Source: Sorghum bicolor
Taxonomy: Eukaryota > Streptophyta > Magnoliopsida > Poales > Poaceae
Length of the DNA stretch: 64,000 nucleotides
Direction: 5' to 3'
NCBI RefSeq assembly: GCF_000003195.3
Contig: NC_012870.2
Coordinates: 20,080,501-20,144,500, forward strand
Part shown: in pieces, positions 11,035 through 22,404 of the stretch
How the letters are laid out: every line of letters starts with the position of its first letter
How positions within the stretch are numbered: the stretch's first letter is position 1
Made by a program: the position numbers and the translations under genes
The notes under the pieces: generated by a model
Told to the model about the DNA's origin: nothing
The model's input: the letters and a program-made list of their open reading frames with translations, nothing else
Databases searched by the model: none

Positions 11035-11277
11035 GGCCTTGTTTAGTTCACCCCGAAAACTAAAAAATTTTCAAGATTTCTCGTCACATTGAATCTTTCG
11101 TCGCATGCATGAAGTATTAAATATAGACGAAAATAAAAACTAATTACACAGTTTACCTGTAAATCGCGAGATGAATCTTTTGATCCTAGTTAGTCTATAA
11201 TTGGATAATATTTGCCACAAACAAACGAAAGTGCTACAGTAGCGAAATCCAAAATCTTTTCACATCTAAACAAGGCC
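11035..11277. mobile_element. PIF/Harbinger-type MITE
   Basis: Ends GGCCTTGTTTAGTTC and ATCTAAACAAGGCC. The same internal blocks as the copy about 100 bp to its left, in the same orientation. The flanking bases CAA and TTG extend the inverted repeat rather than forming a direct duplication. Confidence 0.75.
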
Positions 11278-11320
11278 TTGTTGTGAGAAGATGCCTGGTC
11301 AGAAGATCAACCGCTGAAAA

Positions 11321-11359
11321 CCCAATATCCAACTTTGTTCAATATTGCTGGATATTGGG
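11321..11359. repeat. Perfect 11-bp hairpin
   Basis: CCCAATATCCA (11321-11331) and its exact reverse complement TGGATATTGGG (11349-11359) are separated by 17 bases. Isolated; it could be a remnant terminus or part of an unidentified transcribed repeat. Confidence 0.7.
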
Positions 11360-11379
11360 TTGCAGATGTATTAAACACG

Positions 11380-12850
11380 ATTCCACTTCATGTTGAGTTT
11401 AGAAGAGCTTTAGTGAGAAAGCTATTGGAATACAATCGCGTAGTAGCGAGAGGGCTGATATTAACCTATAACATAATAATGGTGTTTTTGTTTAGAGATT
11501 AAATAAAATAAGGTCTGTTAGCACAAAAAACTGATTTTTTTTGTATAACACACTCGAAAGCCCATAGAGACTGTTCAGGAGCTGGAGTTCTTGATCTCCT
11601 GAGTTTCAACACGCAAACTGAGTCTGATGATTTGTGTCTTCAGCGTGCCAGTCAATTTAATCTGCAATTGACAAAGAAAAAATAAATATCAAATTATGGA
11701 AGCTGCCGTTTGTTGCCAGACAGTTAAAAATGTATGGCTTAAAGTAGCCATTAACCGAAGGAAATTGACTAAAAAATTAACTTCTGCCAATGTTCGCATG
11801 TGTAATAATGAGATGATTATTCATGATATATATCAAATATTGCATTTTATCAACTATTATTTGACACAATATTGTAGCATAACTTGAGCTCATTTAATGA
11901 ACTTAATTGTTTTTAAAGTGAAGCATGCAAACATGCTACGAACAAAATGTGACTGGATCGACTAATTAGTCTATACGAAGTTTGTATAAGAAAAGATAGA
12001 TCACATATATTTACCTGTTTTATTCACTAGATACACGATAACTTACCAAAATTGGTCTAAGGGCCAACAATTTTAGCAAATTATTTTCATAAGTGTATCA
12101 AATATATATTCACTTGGTCTAAAAGCCAACAGGCTTCAATAGATTCAACAAACATTACTAGTCTATTTAATGTCTGAAAGATTTATACATACGTGCTACT
12201 CATTAAGTGTGACTAGATCAGCTAATTAGCCGACACATGATCCATGAGGCACGAACAAGATCTATTCATTCGATCGTAATCAAATTTAAATTTAGTTAAA
12301 CTTAACTTAATATACTTTAAATGCAGCCAATAACAAGTATAATTAAGTTGAATCTGTTCGAATTCTAAATTAACTACGATCAGATAAATATTTCAAATGC
12401 ACGACATGTGACAATCAAGATAGACAAATTAGCTAAAACAAATTTGATCAACTATTCTGGTAATAATCAGTGTTCATTAAAATTCATCAAAACAGCTCGA
12501 TCTTAATTAATAAAGTTAAGGCTTAACTTAATCTATCAAATCTCGATCGGGAAATATTATTGTTGTAATGAATAAACCATTAAATACAAATAATATTGAT
12601 AACTTATTGAATCTACCAGGTTGCCAATCTGATAGAGCCAATAACTAGCTTAAGTCGATTATTTGCTAGAGATTAGAGCAATGCAGCCTTACAAATAAGA
12701 TCTAAATCGATAAATAGCTCAAATTTAGCTTATCACAAGGTCAAATGATGCTGCCATGATAACCAGATATGAACCGTAGCTATATTTACAAGCAATCCGA
12801 AGGTCGAAATCAACCGATGCAACTCAATCTGTTGAAGGTCTTGCTGAGAT
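11380..12850. other. AT-rich intergenic stretch, no gene recognised
   Basis: Very AT-rich. Two loosely similar lines containing TTGGTCTAA(G/A)(G/A)GCCAACA occur near 12050 and 12115. No long open frame; the 63-codon frame at 11696 has no recognisable features. Confidence 0.45.
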
Positions 12851-12859
12851 CTACTTTAC

Positions 12860-13192
12860 TCCTACTCCTAAGGTTTGTAGCCGGAGCCAAAAAGGTTTTG
12901 TATTGATTGAATGGATCTCCTTACAATAATCACGTTTTTGGTATTTATAACCTAGAAACCGAAACACAAGTTCTAACGAAAAACGACTCAAGAAATAAAA
13001 GGTAACTTGGACTCCAACCTTCTCCTTCTTGTTGTAGTCTGATACGTTTCTTCCTTTTCACTGAGTCTCGACACGTCCCGATCGACTATTGTTATCCGAC
13101 TCTCTATTTAGCCGATCCAGACAAACTAACTATTTTCCTCTTAACGGGATGATCCCACAAGCAGTCTCCACTCATAAAAATCTAGTGTCAAC
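12860..13192 (-). repeat. Possible LTR remnant ending TGTTGACAC
   Basis: Read on the minus strand, a unit begins TGTTGACACTAGATTTTTAT at 13192. It is immediately preceded by a purine-rich AAAATTAGAGGGTATG (13193-13208), as a polypurine tract precedes a 3' LTR. The left boundary was not found, so both type and extent are tentative. Confidence 0.35.
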
Positions 13193-13677
13193 ACATACCC
13201 TCTAATTTTGGGACAAATTTGACTTTATTCTAAAATTGCAAACATCTGTATCCCAATTCTGCTGATAAGGACATATTGATTACTCCATTTACTACTTGTA
13301 CCTTCTATCGGTCTTAAATGCTAGGTCTTCCTCCCATAGTCGCCACCAGGAAAAATTCAAAGCCTAGATGAACCAGGCATCTTGGCGTGATTCAACACCC
13401 TCGAGCGAGAACAAAGCTTCTCGATGACTTCTTCAATCCGATGGCATTAATCGACAACATCCCACGATAACTTTCCTCTTTCCGCCTTCTCTCTGTTTCT
13501 CTATTCCCCAACACTATTTCATCTTATTTCAATTTTTAGGCTTTTTAGAACTGGATCCCGATTCCTCTTAAGGATACCCCAAGCAAGGTTTGTTAGGCCC
13601 TATGGGTGATCCAGACCCCAGCAAAATCATCATCGTAGAAACCAACAAAATCCCTTTCAAAAACTCTTCTATGAATC

Positions 13678-14420
13678 CTGTCACACCCGATTTTAAAGAA
13701 CAAAAAAAACCACGCAAGCCATATGTGTGCTCATGAAGTCCACACATATAACAATAGAAAGGAACAATATCAGAAACAAATGTTATATAACAGAAACATA
13801 TATAATAAACACTTACATCAGAGTATCGCGGAACAGTAACTAATCTCTAGGCTCAACCTTCATAGGGACGGTTGACTGGGGCTAACATATGGCTAGCACA
13901 TCTTGTATCTTGAGAACATCCTTCATGACTCCATCACTTTTTTGATCAACTCTTTCTAGTAGACTAGAGTGGTGGGAAATAGCAAGGGTGAGCATATATC
14001 GTACTCAACAAGTATAACCAGGGGTTCATGAGGCTCAGTTAGATGACACTGGTTTGAATGCATTTAGCTTTTATATGTAAGTATCATATTTACCATTAGA
14101 TAGTAAATTTCAAGGTAACATATTAAATCCCATAACCATATGATCAATGTACACAAGAATAAAGAATAACACATATAAACGACATAATAAACTATTATTT
14201 ATCATCATTATTCATGTTCATCAGTGTCCATCTATTTTGTCAGTTTTTCGGGCTGTCTGTATCCGTGGGCACAGCTAGTATGCTAGATTTAACACTCTGT
14301 AGAGGTTGTACATCTTTACCCATGACTCATGATTTTACCCTTTTGCTCGACTTTGCAAGTCTCTTAACCCCCTCCTAGGGAGGTCGGCAGGAATCACTAT
14401 GAAGCCTTTCAAAAGTTCAT
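13678..14420. repeat. LTR-like fragment starting TGTCACACCCG
   Basis: Begins TGTCACACCCGATTTTAAAG. Near its right side it has a GGGAGGTCGGCAGGAATCAC block that I know from LTRs of grass retrotransposons. It abuts the truncated integrase of the old Athila-type element. No clean terminus or TSD was found. Confidence 0.35.
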
Positions 14421-14424
14421 CTAA

Positions 14425-15060
14425 CAAGTTAGAGCTGCAAGGTTTCCCAGGCGCGCAGATATAGAGGCCCCCTTCCAAGTGGCACAATGATGCGCAACCT
14501 CGTGACAAGTCTTACCATATGCCAATTGATATGGGGACATACCCAAAGGTGTTTGATAAGCTGTCCGGTATGCCCATAATGCATTTGGTAACTGATCCCT
14601 CCATAGAGTTCCCATCTCATTTATTGTTTTCTAAAGAATATTTTTGATTTGTTTATTTGATGTTTCTGCTTGGCCACTTGTCTGAGGATGATATGGAGTA
14701 GAGACATTATGTCGTAGTCCTTGATTTTGTAGGTATAAGTGAAACTTTTTATCAGTGAAGTGTGTTCCTCCATCACTTATAACCATCCTCGGTATTCCAA
14801 ACCTTGGAAATATAATCTCTTGAAACATCCTATTTGAGTGTCTTGAGTCAGCCTTCTTGCATGGCATGGCTTCTACCCACTTGGATACATAGTCAACTGC
14901 CACCAAAATGTACTCATAATTTCGTGATTTCACAAATGGTCTCATGTAATCAATTTCCCAAACATCAAAGAGCTCTATCTGAAGATTGTTGGTGAGTGGC
15001 ATAGCATCTCTAGTATTTCCATGCCTCTTACATGGCCCACATCTTTAGATAAAATCTTTG
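14425..15060 (-). pseudogene. Integrase fragment of old Athila-type element
   Basis: Minus-strand frames give a retroviral-type integrase core: the start VWEIDYMRPF carries the first catalytic Asp, VISDGGTHF the second, and [11 protein letters not shown] the Glu. This is followed by [21 protein letters not shown] stop near 14625 separates the core from the downstream part. After YGKTCH the sequence no longer matches integrase, so the C-terminal domain is lost at the element's left break. The frame at 47616-48755 is the full-length relative. Confidence 0.8.
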
Positions 15061-16063
15061 GTGTCTTCATACATGGTTGACCAGAAGAAACCACTCTGCC
15101 AATTTTTTTGCATGAGTACGAAAAACTCTATAATGACCTCCATATGGTGATGAATAACATTTCTGTATGATCTGCATGCCCTCCTCCACTGGTACACATC
15201 TTCTCAGCAACCCAACTGAGCATACCTGAAAGAGATAGGGTGGATCCTATATGTGGAGACGACTTTCATAAATAAGCCTCTTTTTATTTTCTTCTGGTGA
15301 TACGTATCCTACAACCATAAAGTTGACAATATTCGCGTACCAAGGATCTGTCTTGGTCACATTAAACAACATGTCATCTCTTAATGAGTCATTAATAGGT
15401 AATTTCTGAGGTTCTTTAAAATACATCCTAGACAAATGATCAGCAACAAGATTTTCTACACCTTTTCTATCTTTAATTTCTAAATCAAATTCTTGAAGTA
15501 ATAAGATCCATCTTATTAATCGTGGTTTAACATCTTTCTTAGTGAGCAAATATTTAAGAGCATGGTCAGAATAAACAATTATTTTAGCTCCAACTAAGTA
15601 AGACCTAAATTTATCAATAGCAAAAAAGAACAGCTAAAAGTTCTTTTTCAGTGGTTGCATAATTTAATTGTGCTTCTGTCATTGTTTTGCTAGCATAAGC
15701 AATTATATGATGCATTTTATCTTTTGTTTGTCCTAAGACTACGCCTACAACATAATCACTAGCATCACACATAATTTTAAAAGGTAAAGACCAATCAGGG
15801 GGTTGAATGATTGGTGCTGATGTAAGTACTTTCTTAAGAATATTAAATGATTCTAAGCATTCATCATCAAATTCAAAAGGTACATCCTTAGCTAACAATC
15901 TAGTCATTGGCCTAGCAATTTGTGAGAAATTTCTTATAAATCTACGATAAAAACCATAATGACCAAGATAGCCTCAGATTCCTTTTATATTAACAGGTAG
16001 AGGTACCTGTTTAATTACTTCAATTTTAGCTTTATCTACCTCTATACCTCTTTCTGACACTAA
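15060..16063 (-). pseudogene. RNase H and RT thumb of old Athila-type element
   Basis: Minus-strand frames carry RNase H motifs: [39 protein letters not shown], then [19 protein letters not shown] and a tail VADHLSRM. The upstream part includes the RT/RNase H linker (MTRLLAKDVPFEFDDECLES). Frameshifts occur at about 15550-15614 and upstream of 15907. The sequence is cut at 16063 by the inserted non-autonomous element and resumes at 26350. Confidence 0.8.
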
Positions 16064-16068
16064 GTCTC

Positions 16069-17537
16069 TGTTGACGGTCCTTAAGTATCGAATTTAATCA
16101 TCAAATAAATAAAGAAAAGGATCCAAATGCAACCAACACCCAGACTTAGGGTTTTATCTGACAGAATTCCACGAGTTTTGGTGTTTGTCTATTTCTGTAG
16201 GGGGTTATCAGAAAATATGGAGGAAAGGCCCACACGTCGGGTTTACATAGAGATATTAACGTGTGTGGCAATTTTCTATCATCTAGAAGACTTCAGAAGC
16301 TACGGGAACGAACGGGAGGCCGAGCGGGCCTAGGGGCAGGGCGCTCGCCCTGCCCTGGTGGCCAATCAGCACGTGCCTCGCAGATTATGCTCCACCGACC
16401 TAAAGGATTAAGAAAAATTGTGCGATTAAGGTCGGTTTGATCCGACGGCCCATGTTCATTTGGAAGGGCTATATAAGCAGGCCCCCTGGCCCCTGAAGGA
16501 GGCATTCCCATTCTCATTCTCAAACCCTAATTCATTCATTCGTCCAAGGAGGAGAGTCACTGATCAAGCCCTAGAGCCACCACATCAACTAGATCTCTAG
16601 TTTAGCATAGCTACATAGGATTAGAACTAGAAGGAGTCAATCTTCGATTGGTTTTTGGATCTATCAAGAGGATTCTTGGTAATTCCTCTACTGTTCTTCA
16701 TTTGTTCATCATTGTTCTTCAATATTATGAATATTACTTGTTCTATTTCAATAAATTGATTATGACTTTGCTCTACTTGTTTATATTTACAATTATATCG
16801 TTCTTAGTTTATCATGGTTATATACTTGGCTTAGTTAGATTGGAATTATATACATGTTTAGGATCGTAGTCCTGTCTCGCACTGATTACCAAATATATAC
16901 ATGTTTCTCATCTTCCTTGATAATATCACTATGCATGGGCATAGTCCTGTCTCGCAATGATTACCAAGTATAATTGCACTAACTATGATATGCTAGACTT
17001 TATAGTTAAGAATAAATTAGAAAATATTCTTGTAGTTCATCCTAGTTCCATGCTAATAACTTGCTAGAATATCTATTGAGGTGCTTATCATTATCATATG
17101 TGGCTAGTTATGCTGATCAGATTAGTTATCTTTGTCACCATTCATACTTTATCTATATTTTATGTGACATTTATCCCTGTATGTAAGAGATAGATGAATG
17201 CTCTCTATTACACATGCAATGATACTCAATTCCATATTTCATTCTATAATCAACATTGGTATTAGTAATCCCTTCCTAGTGGTAAAAATATAAATAACAA
17301 TACCTAGAATATTTCCCGGTTGAAATGCTACATCATTATTAATCTGTGCGCTTGCAGATCTCTTTTATTATTTATTCAGAAGAGCAATTGCAAATTTCAA
17401 TACTGCGTCTCTCATGTCATGCTGGGGATGACAACTTTGCTTAAGTGGCATGAGGGATAGGTTTGGAATTTTTGGCGCCATTATCAGAAATAGAAAACTA
17501 AGTTTACTTTTGGTAATGACGTTAAGAATGCCCAACA
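16069..17537 (+). repeat. 5' LTR of non-autonomous Athila-like element
   Basis: Starts TGTTGACGGTCC and ends GCCCAACA; 1,469 bp. It is about 180 bp shorter than its partner: between 16861 and 16903 the 3' LTR's 25504-25708 segment is missing, replaced by a short sequence resembling the downstream GTAGTCCTGTCTCGCA block. A TATATAAG box lies at 16470-16477. Confidence 0.9.
16470..16477 (+). promoter_or_regulatory. LTR TATA box
   Basis: TATATAAG followed by CAGGCCCC. The same box and downstream sequence occur in the 3' LTR (25115-25122) and in the related LTRs at 44394 and, on the minus strand, at about 45920. It is the likely pol II promoter of the family. Confidence 0.6.
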
Positions 17538-17546
17538 AGCATTTTT

Positions 17547-17563
17547 TGCGTCGTTGCCGGGGA
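17547..17563 (+). other. Primer-binding site, tRNA-Asp type
   Basis: TGCGTCGTTGCCGGGGA lies 9 bases after the 5' LTR end. The Athila-group consensus is TGGCGCCGTTGCCGGGGA, complementary to the 3' end of plant tRNA-Asp. Two mismatches are visible here. Confidence 0.75.
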
Positions 17564-17702
17564 AGGTTGATTTACTAATAAGGAATGAATACGAAATAAT
17601 GAGTCATCATTCGCATCACTAATATGATTGAGATCATCAATTCTCTCGTACAGCTTTACCCCTGTATTTTGCTATTTTTTATTATTTTATGCAGGGTGAT
17701 GT

Positions 17703-18679
17703 ATGAATAGAAGACATCTTCCAGAAAATTTTGTTGAAGTCCCCAAAGCAATAATCAGAAAAACAAGAGCCAAGCTTAAGAAGGTTTCATCGTCAACACT
17801 TCAGCGCAAAGCTTCATCAAATCAAGAAGATCGCCGAAATTTTATTCAGAACTTGTCATCGGAGTTCGAAGCCATGGCGAACAAGTCGATCCGCGAGTTC
17901 TCGGCTCCTACCACGGACAACATCCGCACTGGACCTACTGTGGAGATCGACCGGACCTTTGAGCTCAATCCTGGGCTCATCAACATGGTGCAAGCCAAAT
18001 AGTTCTGTGGAAAGGCACACGAAGATGCTAGTGCTCATCTCCAACACTTTCTAGAGATTTGCAGCACATTTACTATTTCAGAAGTTCCCAGAGATGCCAT
18101 ACTACTTCGTCTCTTCCTATTCTCTCTGTTGGGGAGAGCGAAGCAATGGTTCTACGCAACAAAGGAGAAGAATATTACGTAGGCACTCTGCTCCACAAAC
18201 TTTCTGGCCAAGTTCTTTCCCATGGGCAAGACCAATGCTCTCCGTGGGAAGATTATAAGTTTTCAGCAACAACATGATGAATCCGTTCCAGAGGCATGAG
18301 AGCGCTTCCAAGACTATATCCTAGAATGTCCCCATCATGGAATGGAGAGCTGGCTGCTGATGTAGATGTTTTATCATGGGCTCGGCAATAGCACCCGTGA
18401 AACCATGGATGCTGCAGCCGGAGGAACATTCCTGTCACTCACCATACCACAAGCCACAACCCTTGTGGAGAAGATGGCATCCAACCAAGGTTGGAACGAG
18501 GAGAGGACCCAGACGCATAAGAAAAGTGGAGGTATGCACCAGCTCAAGGAGGTAGACATGCTGTCTGCAAAGCTAGACCTACTCATGAAGAAGCTCGATA
18601 ACAAAGTTGAAGACAAAAGAGAAGTCATGCATGTCTATGACTCTCAGACAATCTTTGCCCTAAGATGCTTGAGGACGTG
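17703..18679 (+). pseudogene. gag (capsid region) of non-autonomous element, broken
   Basis: Across shifting frames the sequence gives an Athila-type Gag: HEDASAHLQHFLEICSTFTI, then LLRLFLFSLLGRAKQWFYAT, FPMGKTNALRGKI and YHGLGNSTRETMDAAAGG. These are the retrotransposon gag-domain signatures, including the helical W-rich segment. A TAG at 17998-18000 and frameshifts near 18170-18190 and 18290-18370 interrupt it. The coding sequence is then split by the solo LTR at 18680 and continues at 20602 with the Asn/Tyr-rich tail. The product would have formed the virus-like particle. Confidence 0.75.
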
Positions 18680-20601
18680 TGAAAGCCCTAGTTTGGTTTT
18701 GGATAATTGATGAAACCCTAGTACTAACCTCTATATTAAGTGTGTGTAGACTTAATGAGATTGGTACATGCTAAGTGATGGAGCAAGTGATGATCATGGT
18801 GATGATGGTGATGACCACAAGATGATCAAGTGCTCAACTTGGAAAAGAAGAAAGAGAAAAACAAAACCCTATGGAGATCAAGGCAAAGGTATTGCTTAGG
18901 GTTTTGGTTTTAGTGATCAAGACACCATAGAGGGTGTGATCATACTTAGGATAGATAGCCGTACTATAAAGAGGGGAATTCTTTGGCTATGCGGTTATCG
19001 AGTGCCACTAGGTGTCATTGTTCATGAGCATGCATTTAGAATCTAGTAAGCTAACTTAACTCCTTCGAAGAAAATGATTGTGAAAATGCTAACACACGTG
19101 CACACTTGTTGGTACACACTTTGTGGTGTTGGCACACTTTGAGAAGGAGGTGGAGTTTGAAGGATAGAGAGAGGATGGGTTTTCGAGAAAATGAAGTGCA
19201 TATTTCCTATTGCGCCGGCGGGAAAATTTGGAGAAGTCACGGGAGTATTTCTCGCTGAGAAACACTCACCGGACGCTGGCCATTGAGGCACCGGACGCTG
19301 TGTCTGTGCGTCCGGTGTAGTTAGTGCCTGGTTCGGCTAGGGTCAAGCACCGGACGCTAGGCACCGGACGTTGGGTGACTCCTGTTCCTGCGTCCGGTGC
19401 TATCTGACTTCTGCGAGTAAACCTGACTGGAGGCACCGGACGCTTAGGGAGCGTCCGTTGGTGTGCGTCCGGTGGCCTGTGCGTTTTGCAGACCTGTCTG
19501 TGTTTAAGACCGGTGTGCACCAGACGCATCCGGTGCCAACTTGACCGCGTCCGGTGCTTTGCAGATTACCGTTAGACTCCGACGCGTGAGATTCGAAAGG
19601 CGACACATGGCCGTTTCTGGAGCACCGGACGCAGGGGTTGAGCATCCGGTGCCTCCTATTGAGCGTCTGGTGGCCCCGTTTTTCGCCCAGTGAAAGAGCC
19701 AACGACTCTATTTGTTTGAGGTGCTCTTAAATACGTGTTGGCCGGCTTGGGGCTCACTAACTTGGCATTCTAGCATATTTGACATCCTTGTGAGCCTAAG
19801 CAAATACCTTCCACTCATCTCTTTCATAGATTACTCATCTTTGTGAGATTGGGAGTGATTCCAAGTACATTTGCTTGAGTGATTGCATCTAGTGGCACTT
19901 GGGGATCGTTCTAGCCGCGGTTTTCTTGTTACTCTTGGTGGTTGCCGCCACCTAGACGGCTTGGAGCAGCAGAGGAGCTTTGGCACGAGTTGGTGATTGT
20001 TCGTGGCCATCTCCCGGTGATTGTGAGGGGTCTTGTACCTTCCCCGACGGAGAGCCGAAAGGTAACTCTAGTAAAGTGCTCGTGTCATTGAGTTACCTCA
20101 CTTGTGGGTAGGTTCTTGCGGTGTCCTAGTGAGGACGAGGTTCATGCTACACCTCTTAGCCGTCGAACCACCAAGTGTTGGTCGACACAACGAGGACGTT
20201 GCGTGCCGGCAAGCACGTGAACCTCGGGAGAAAATTGTGAGTCTCCATTGTGATTGTTCATTAGATTTCTCCCGATGATTGGACTTCATATTATTGATTG
20301 GTTCATCCTCTCTACATGGCGGTATAAAGATCAAACCATCTCTTTTTACATTCCCGCAAATTAGAGTAGCTTACTTACTTGTATAGAAACTTTATGTAGC
20401 TTTCTAGTGTAAGTAGTGACATAGCTCTTGTGTGCCTAGTGATCATATCAACTAGAATTGTTGGATAGGTGGCTTGCAAACACCTCTTTAGAGCTAGAGC
20501 AAAAAGCTTCGCTTTGTTATTTACTAACCTCTTGCTCTAGTGTGTTTGTAGAATTTTTAAATAGGCTATTCACCCCCCTCTACCCATATTAGGACCTTTC
20601 A
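18680..20601 (+). mobile_element. Solo LTR of a Sirevirus-like Ty1/copia element
   Basis: Begins TGAAAGCCCTAG and ends AGGACCTTTCA. It is flanked by a perfect 5-bp duplication ACGTG (18675-18679 and 20602-20606). No primer-binding site, coding domains or second LTR are present, so it is a solo LTR, 1,922 bp. A TATAAA box lies at 18965-18970. A cluster of CACCGGACG / CGTCCGGTG motifs lies at about 19265-19670, matching the palindromic motifs described for Sirevirus LTRs. Confidence 0.85.
19265..19670. repeat. Cluster of CACCGGACG / CGTCCGGTG motifs
   Basis: At least ten exact or one-mismatch copies in both orientations occur within 400 bp of the solo LTR, often preceded or followed by GC or GCT. 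The opposite orientations could pair as hairpins. Confidence 0.85.
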
Positions 20602-21500
20602 ACGTGAACTACATCAACCACAACAACAACAACAACTACTACTACTACTACAACAACCGTCTTCAACAAAATCAATGTTGGAATCAACAGAGGCCTAACT
20701 ACTCAGGTAACTACTCAGGTAATTGTCAAGGTAACAATTCTTACAACAATAATAATAATTTTCCACTCCTGAGAGAGTTAGTGTCTAATCAAGGAAATCT
20801 AATGGATAACATGTCTAAGAAATTGGCATCTAATGATAAAATGTTAGAAAATATAAATAATAGAATGGATAATTTTTCTACTGTCATAAAAAATCAAATT
20901 AGCTTCAATAAAATGATTGAATCTCAGTTGAATCAAATAGCTGTTGTTGTTCCTGCTACTAACCTCGGTATACCATCACAACCAGAAGGATTAGAATCTG
21001 CAAATCTTGTAGACATGTTTGATGCAGGTAACTATTGGAGTAACCCCGTTGGAGAAGTACATAACGACCTTTTTCCAGTCAAGAGAGGCGATCCAAGACG
21101 CCACGTCATCCCAATCTTCATCGGCCTGGTGGACTTCCCAGAAGCACTCTGCGACTTTGGCTCCAGCGTCAATATTATGCCTAGGGTACTCTATGAAAAA
21201 TTCTTTACACGTCCTTTATTAGAGACAACTATGTGTTTGCAGCTTGCAGATTGGGCACTGAGCTTCCCAAAAGGAATACTAAAGAATATCTGTGTCCGAG
21301 TTGGTACCTCGTACGTCCCCGCAGACTTTGTGGTGATAGAGACTGGTGCCGATGAGAGGTCACCCATCATCCTGGGGAGGCCATTCCTGAACACCTCGGG
21401 AGCTGTCATCTATGCCAGTGCTGCGAAGATCAACTTCAACATCAAGGGGAGGAAGGAGACGTTTTCCTTCAAGAACAAGACTGCACAAATCCCAGAGTAA
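20602..21500 (+). CDS. Gag C-terminal tail fused to first retropepsin-like domain
   Basis: An open frame of about 298 codons (counted from 20604, but really the continuation of gag across the solo LTR). The N-terminal part is an Asn/Tyr/Gln-rich tract coded by AAC/TAC repeats. Then come a helical spacer (residues about 60-115) and a retropepsin-like domain: LCDFGSSVNIMP at about residues 185-196, LQLADWALSFPKGI, and SPIILGRPFLNTSGA near residue 255. The Asp of the D-F-G motif and the downstream I-L-G-R-P motif fit Athila-type proteases. It ends in TAA before a second related domain. The product would be a Gag-protease polyprotein segment; the element has no polymerase. Confidence 0.75.
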
Positions 21501-21575
21501 CCCCAATATGAACTAAGAAAGAGGACCAACAGGAAGAACAAGAACAAGAAGCAAGTATGGACCAAATCAGCTAAT

Positions 21576-21985
21576 ATGGTCACTGCAATTCACAGAGCTC
21601 AAGATCGTCGACTCAAGTCGCCTTTCCTGATCAAGAAGGATGACCCTGGTGTTCCAAGCATCGAGTGCACAATCAATGGATACTCATTTCAGAAGACACT
21701 CTACGACACCGGATCTGGCGTCAACATAATGGCCGTAATCACTTATCAGCTCCTGTATGGAACCATGCCCCTACAACCAACATACATTCAGCTCCAGATG
21801 GCAGACCAGACATTCCGAAAGGTCGAAGGTTTAGTAACTGATGTCCTTGTCAAAATAGACGACCATTTTATCCATATAGATTTTTCAGGTCATTGACATA
21901 GGAGAAGATGAGTACGATCCACCCATCATCATTGGAAGACCGTTCCTCCGAACTGTCAAAGCTATCATCTACATTTGAATCGGAG
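21576..21985 (+). pseudogene. Second, tandem retropepsin-like domain
   Basis: About 75 bp after the stop of the first domain a second domain starts. LYDTGSGVNIMA carries a canonical D-T-G at about 21705-21713, then MPLQPTYIQLQMADQTFRKV, DVLVKIDDHFIHIDF, and, after a one-base frameshift in a T-run near 21883-21888, PPIIIGRPFLRTVKAIIYI. It therefore resembles the first domain over its full length but is clearly diverged. It could be a duplicated protease or a separately acquired one. Frame breaks suggest it is not translated intact here. Confidence 0.7.
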
Positions 21986-22404
21986 AAGTCCACATGCACT
22001 TCCCCTATGAGAAGATACGCCACTACTTTAATGACTCTAATTATATAGTTGAAGATTCTAAGTAGACCAGGATGAGAAGAAGACGACGCAACCAAAACCA
22101 GAGAAGACAAATCATCAAGAACGGATGGGCAGACTACGAAGGAGAGGTAATAAAGTCCGAAGATATACATCTTGAACAGGATTGTCCTAAGGAGACCGTA
22201 GCACTAAATCAGATGTGGAAAGAGAAAAGAGTTGTAATAGAAGAGAAGGCGCCACCGGAACCACCATCTACGCTATCCAGCGAATCTCAGGACGACGGAG
22301 AACACAAGTCCCGTTCGGAGGACTTAAAAACACCGAACACCGTACCAAAAGGTAAACTTGGTAGTTATCCCTTTTTCCCTTCAATTATTTATTTTCCTTA
22401 AATA

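Noticed and set aside
19043..19702. Frames in the CACCGGACG cluster, or a CRISPR-like array
   Set aside because: Repeats are of mixed orientation and irregular spacing within an LTR of a plant retrotransposon; no array structure.
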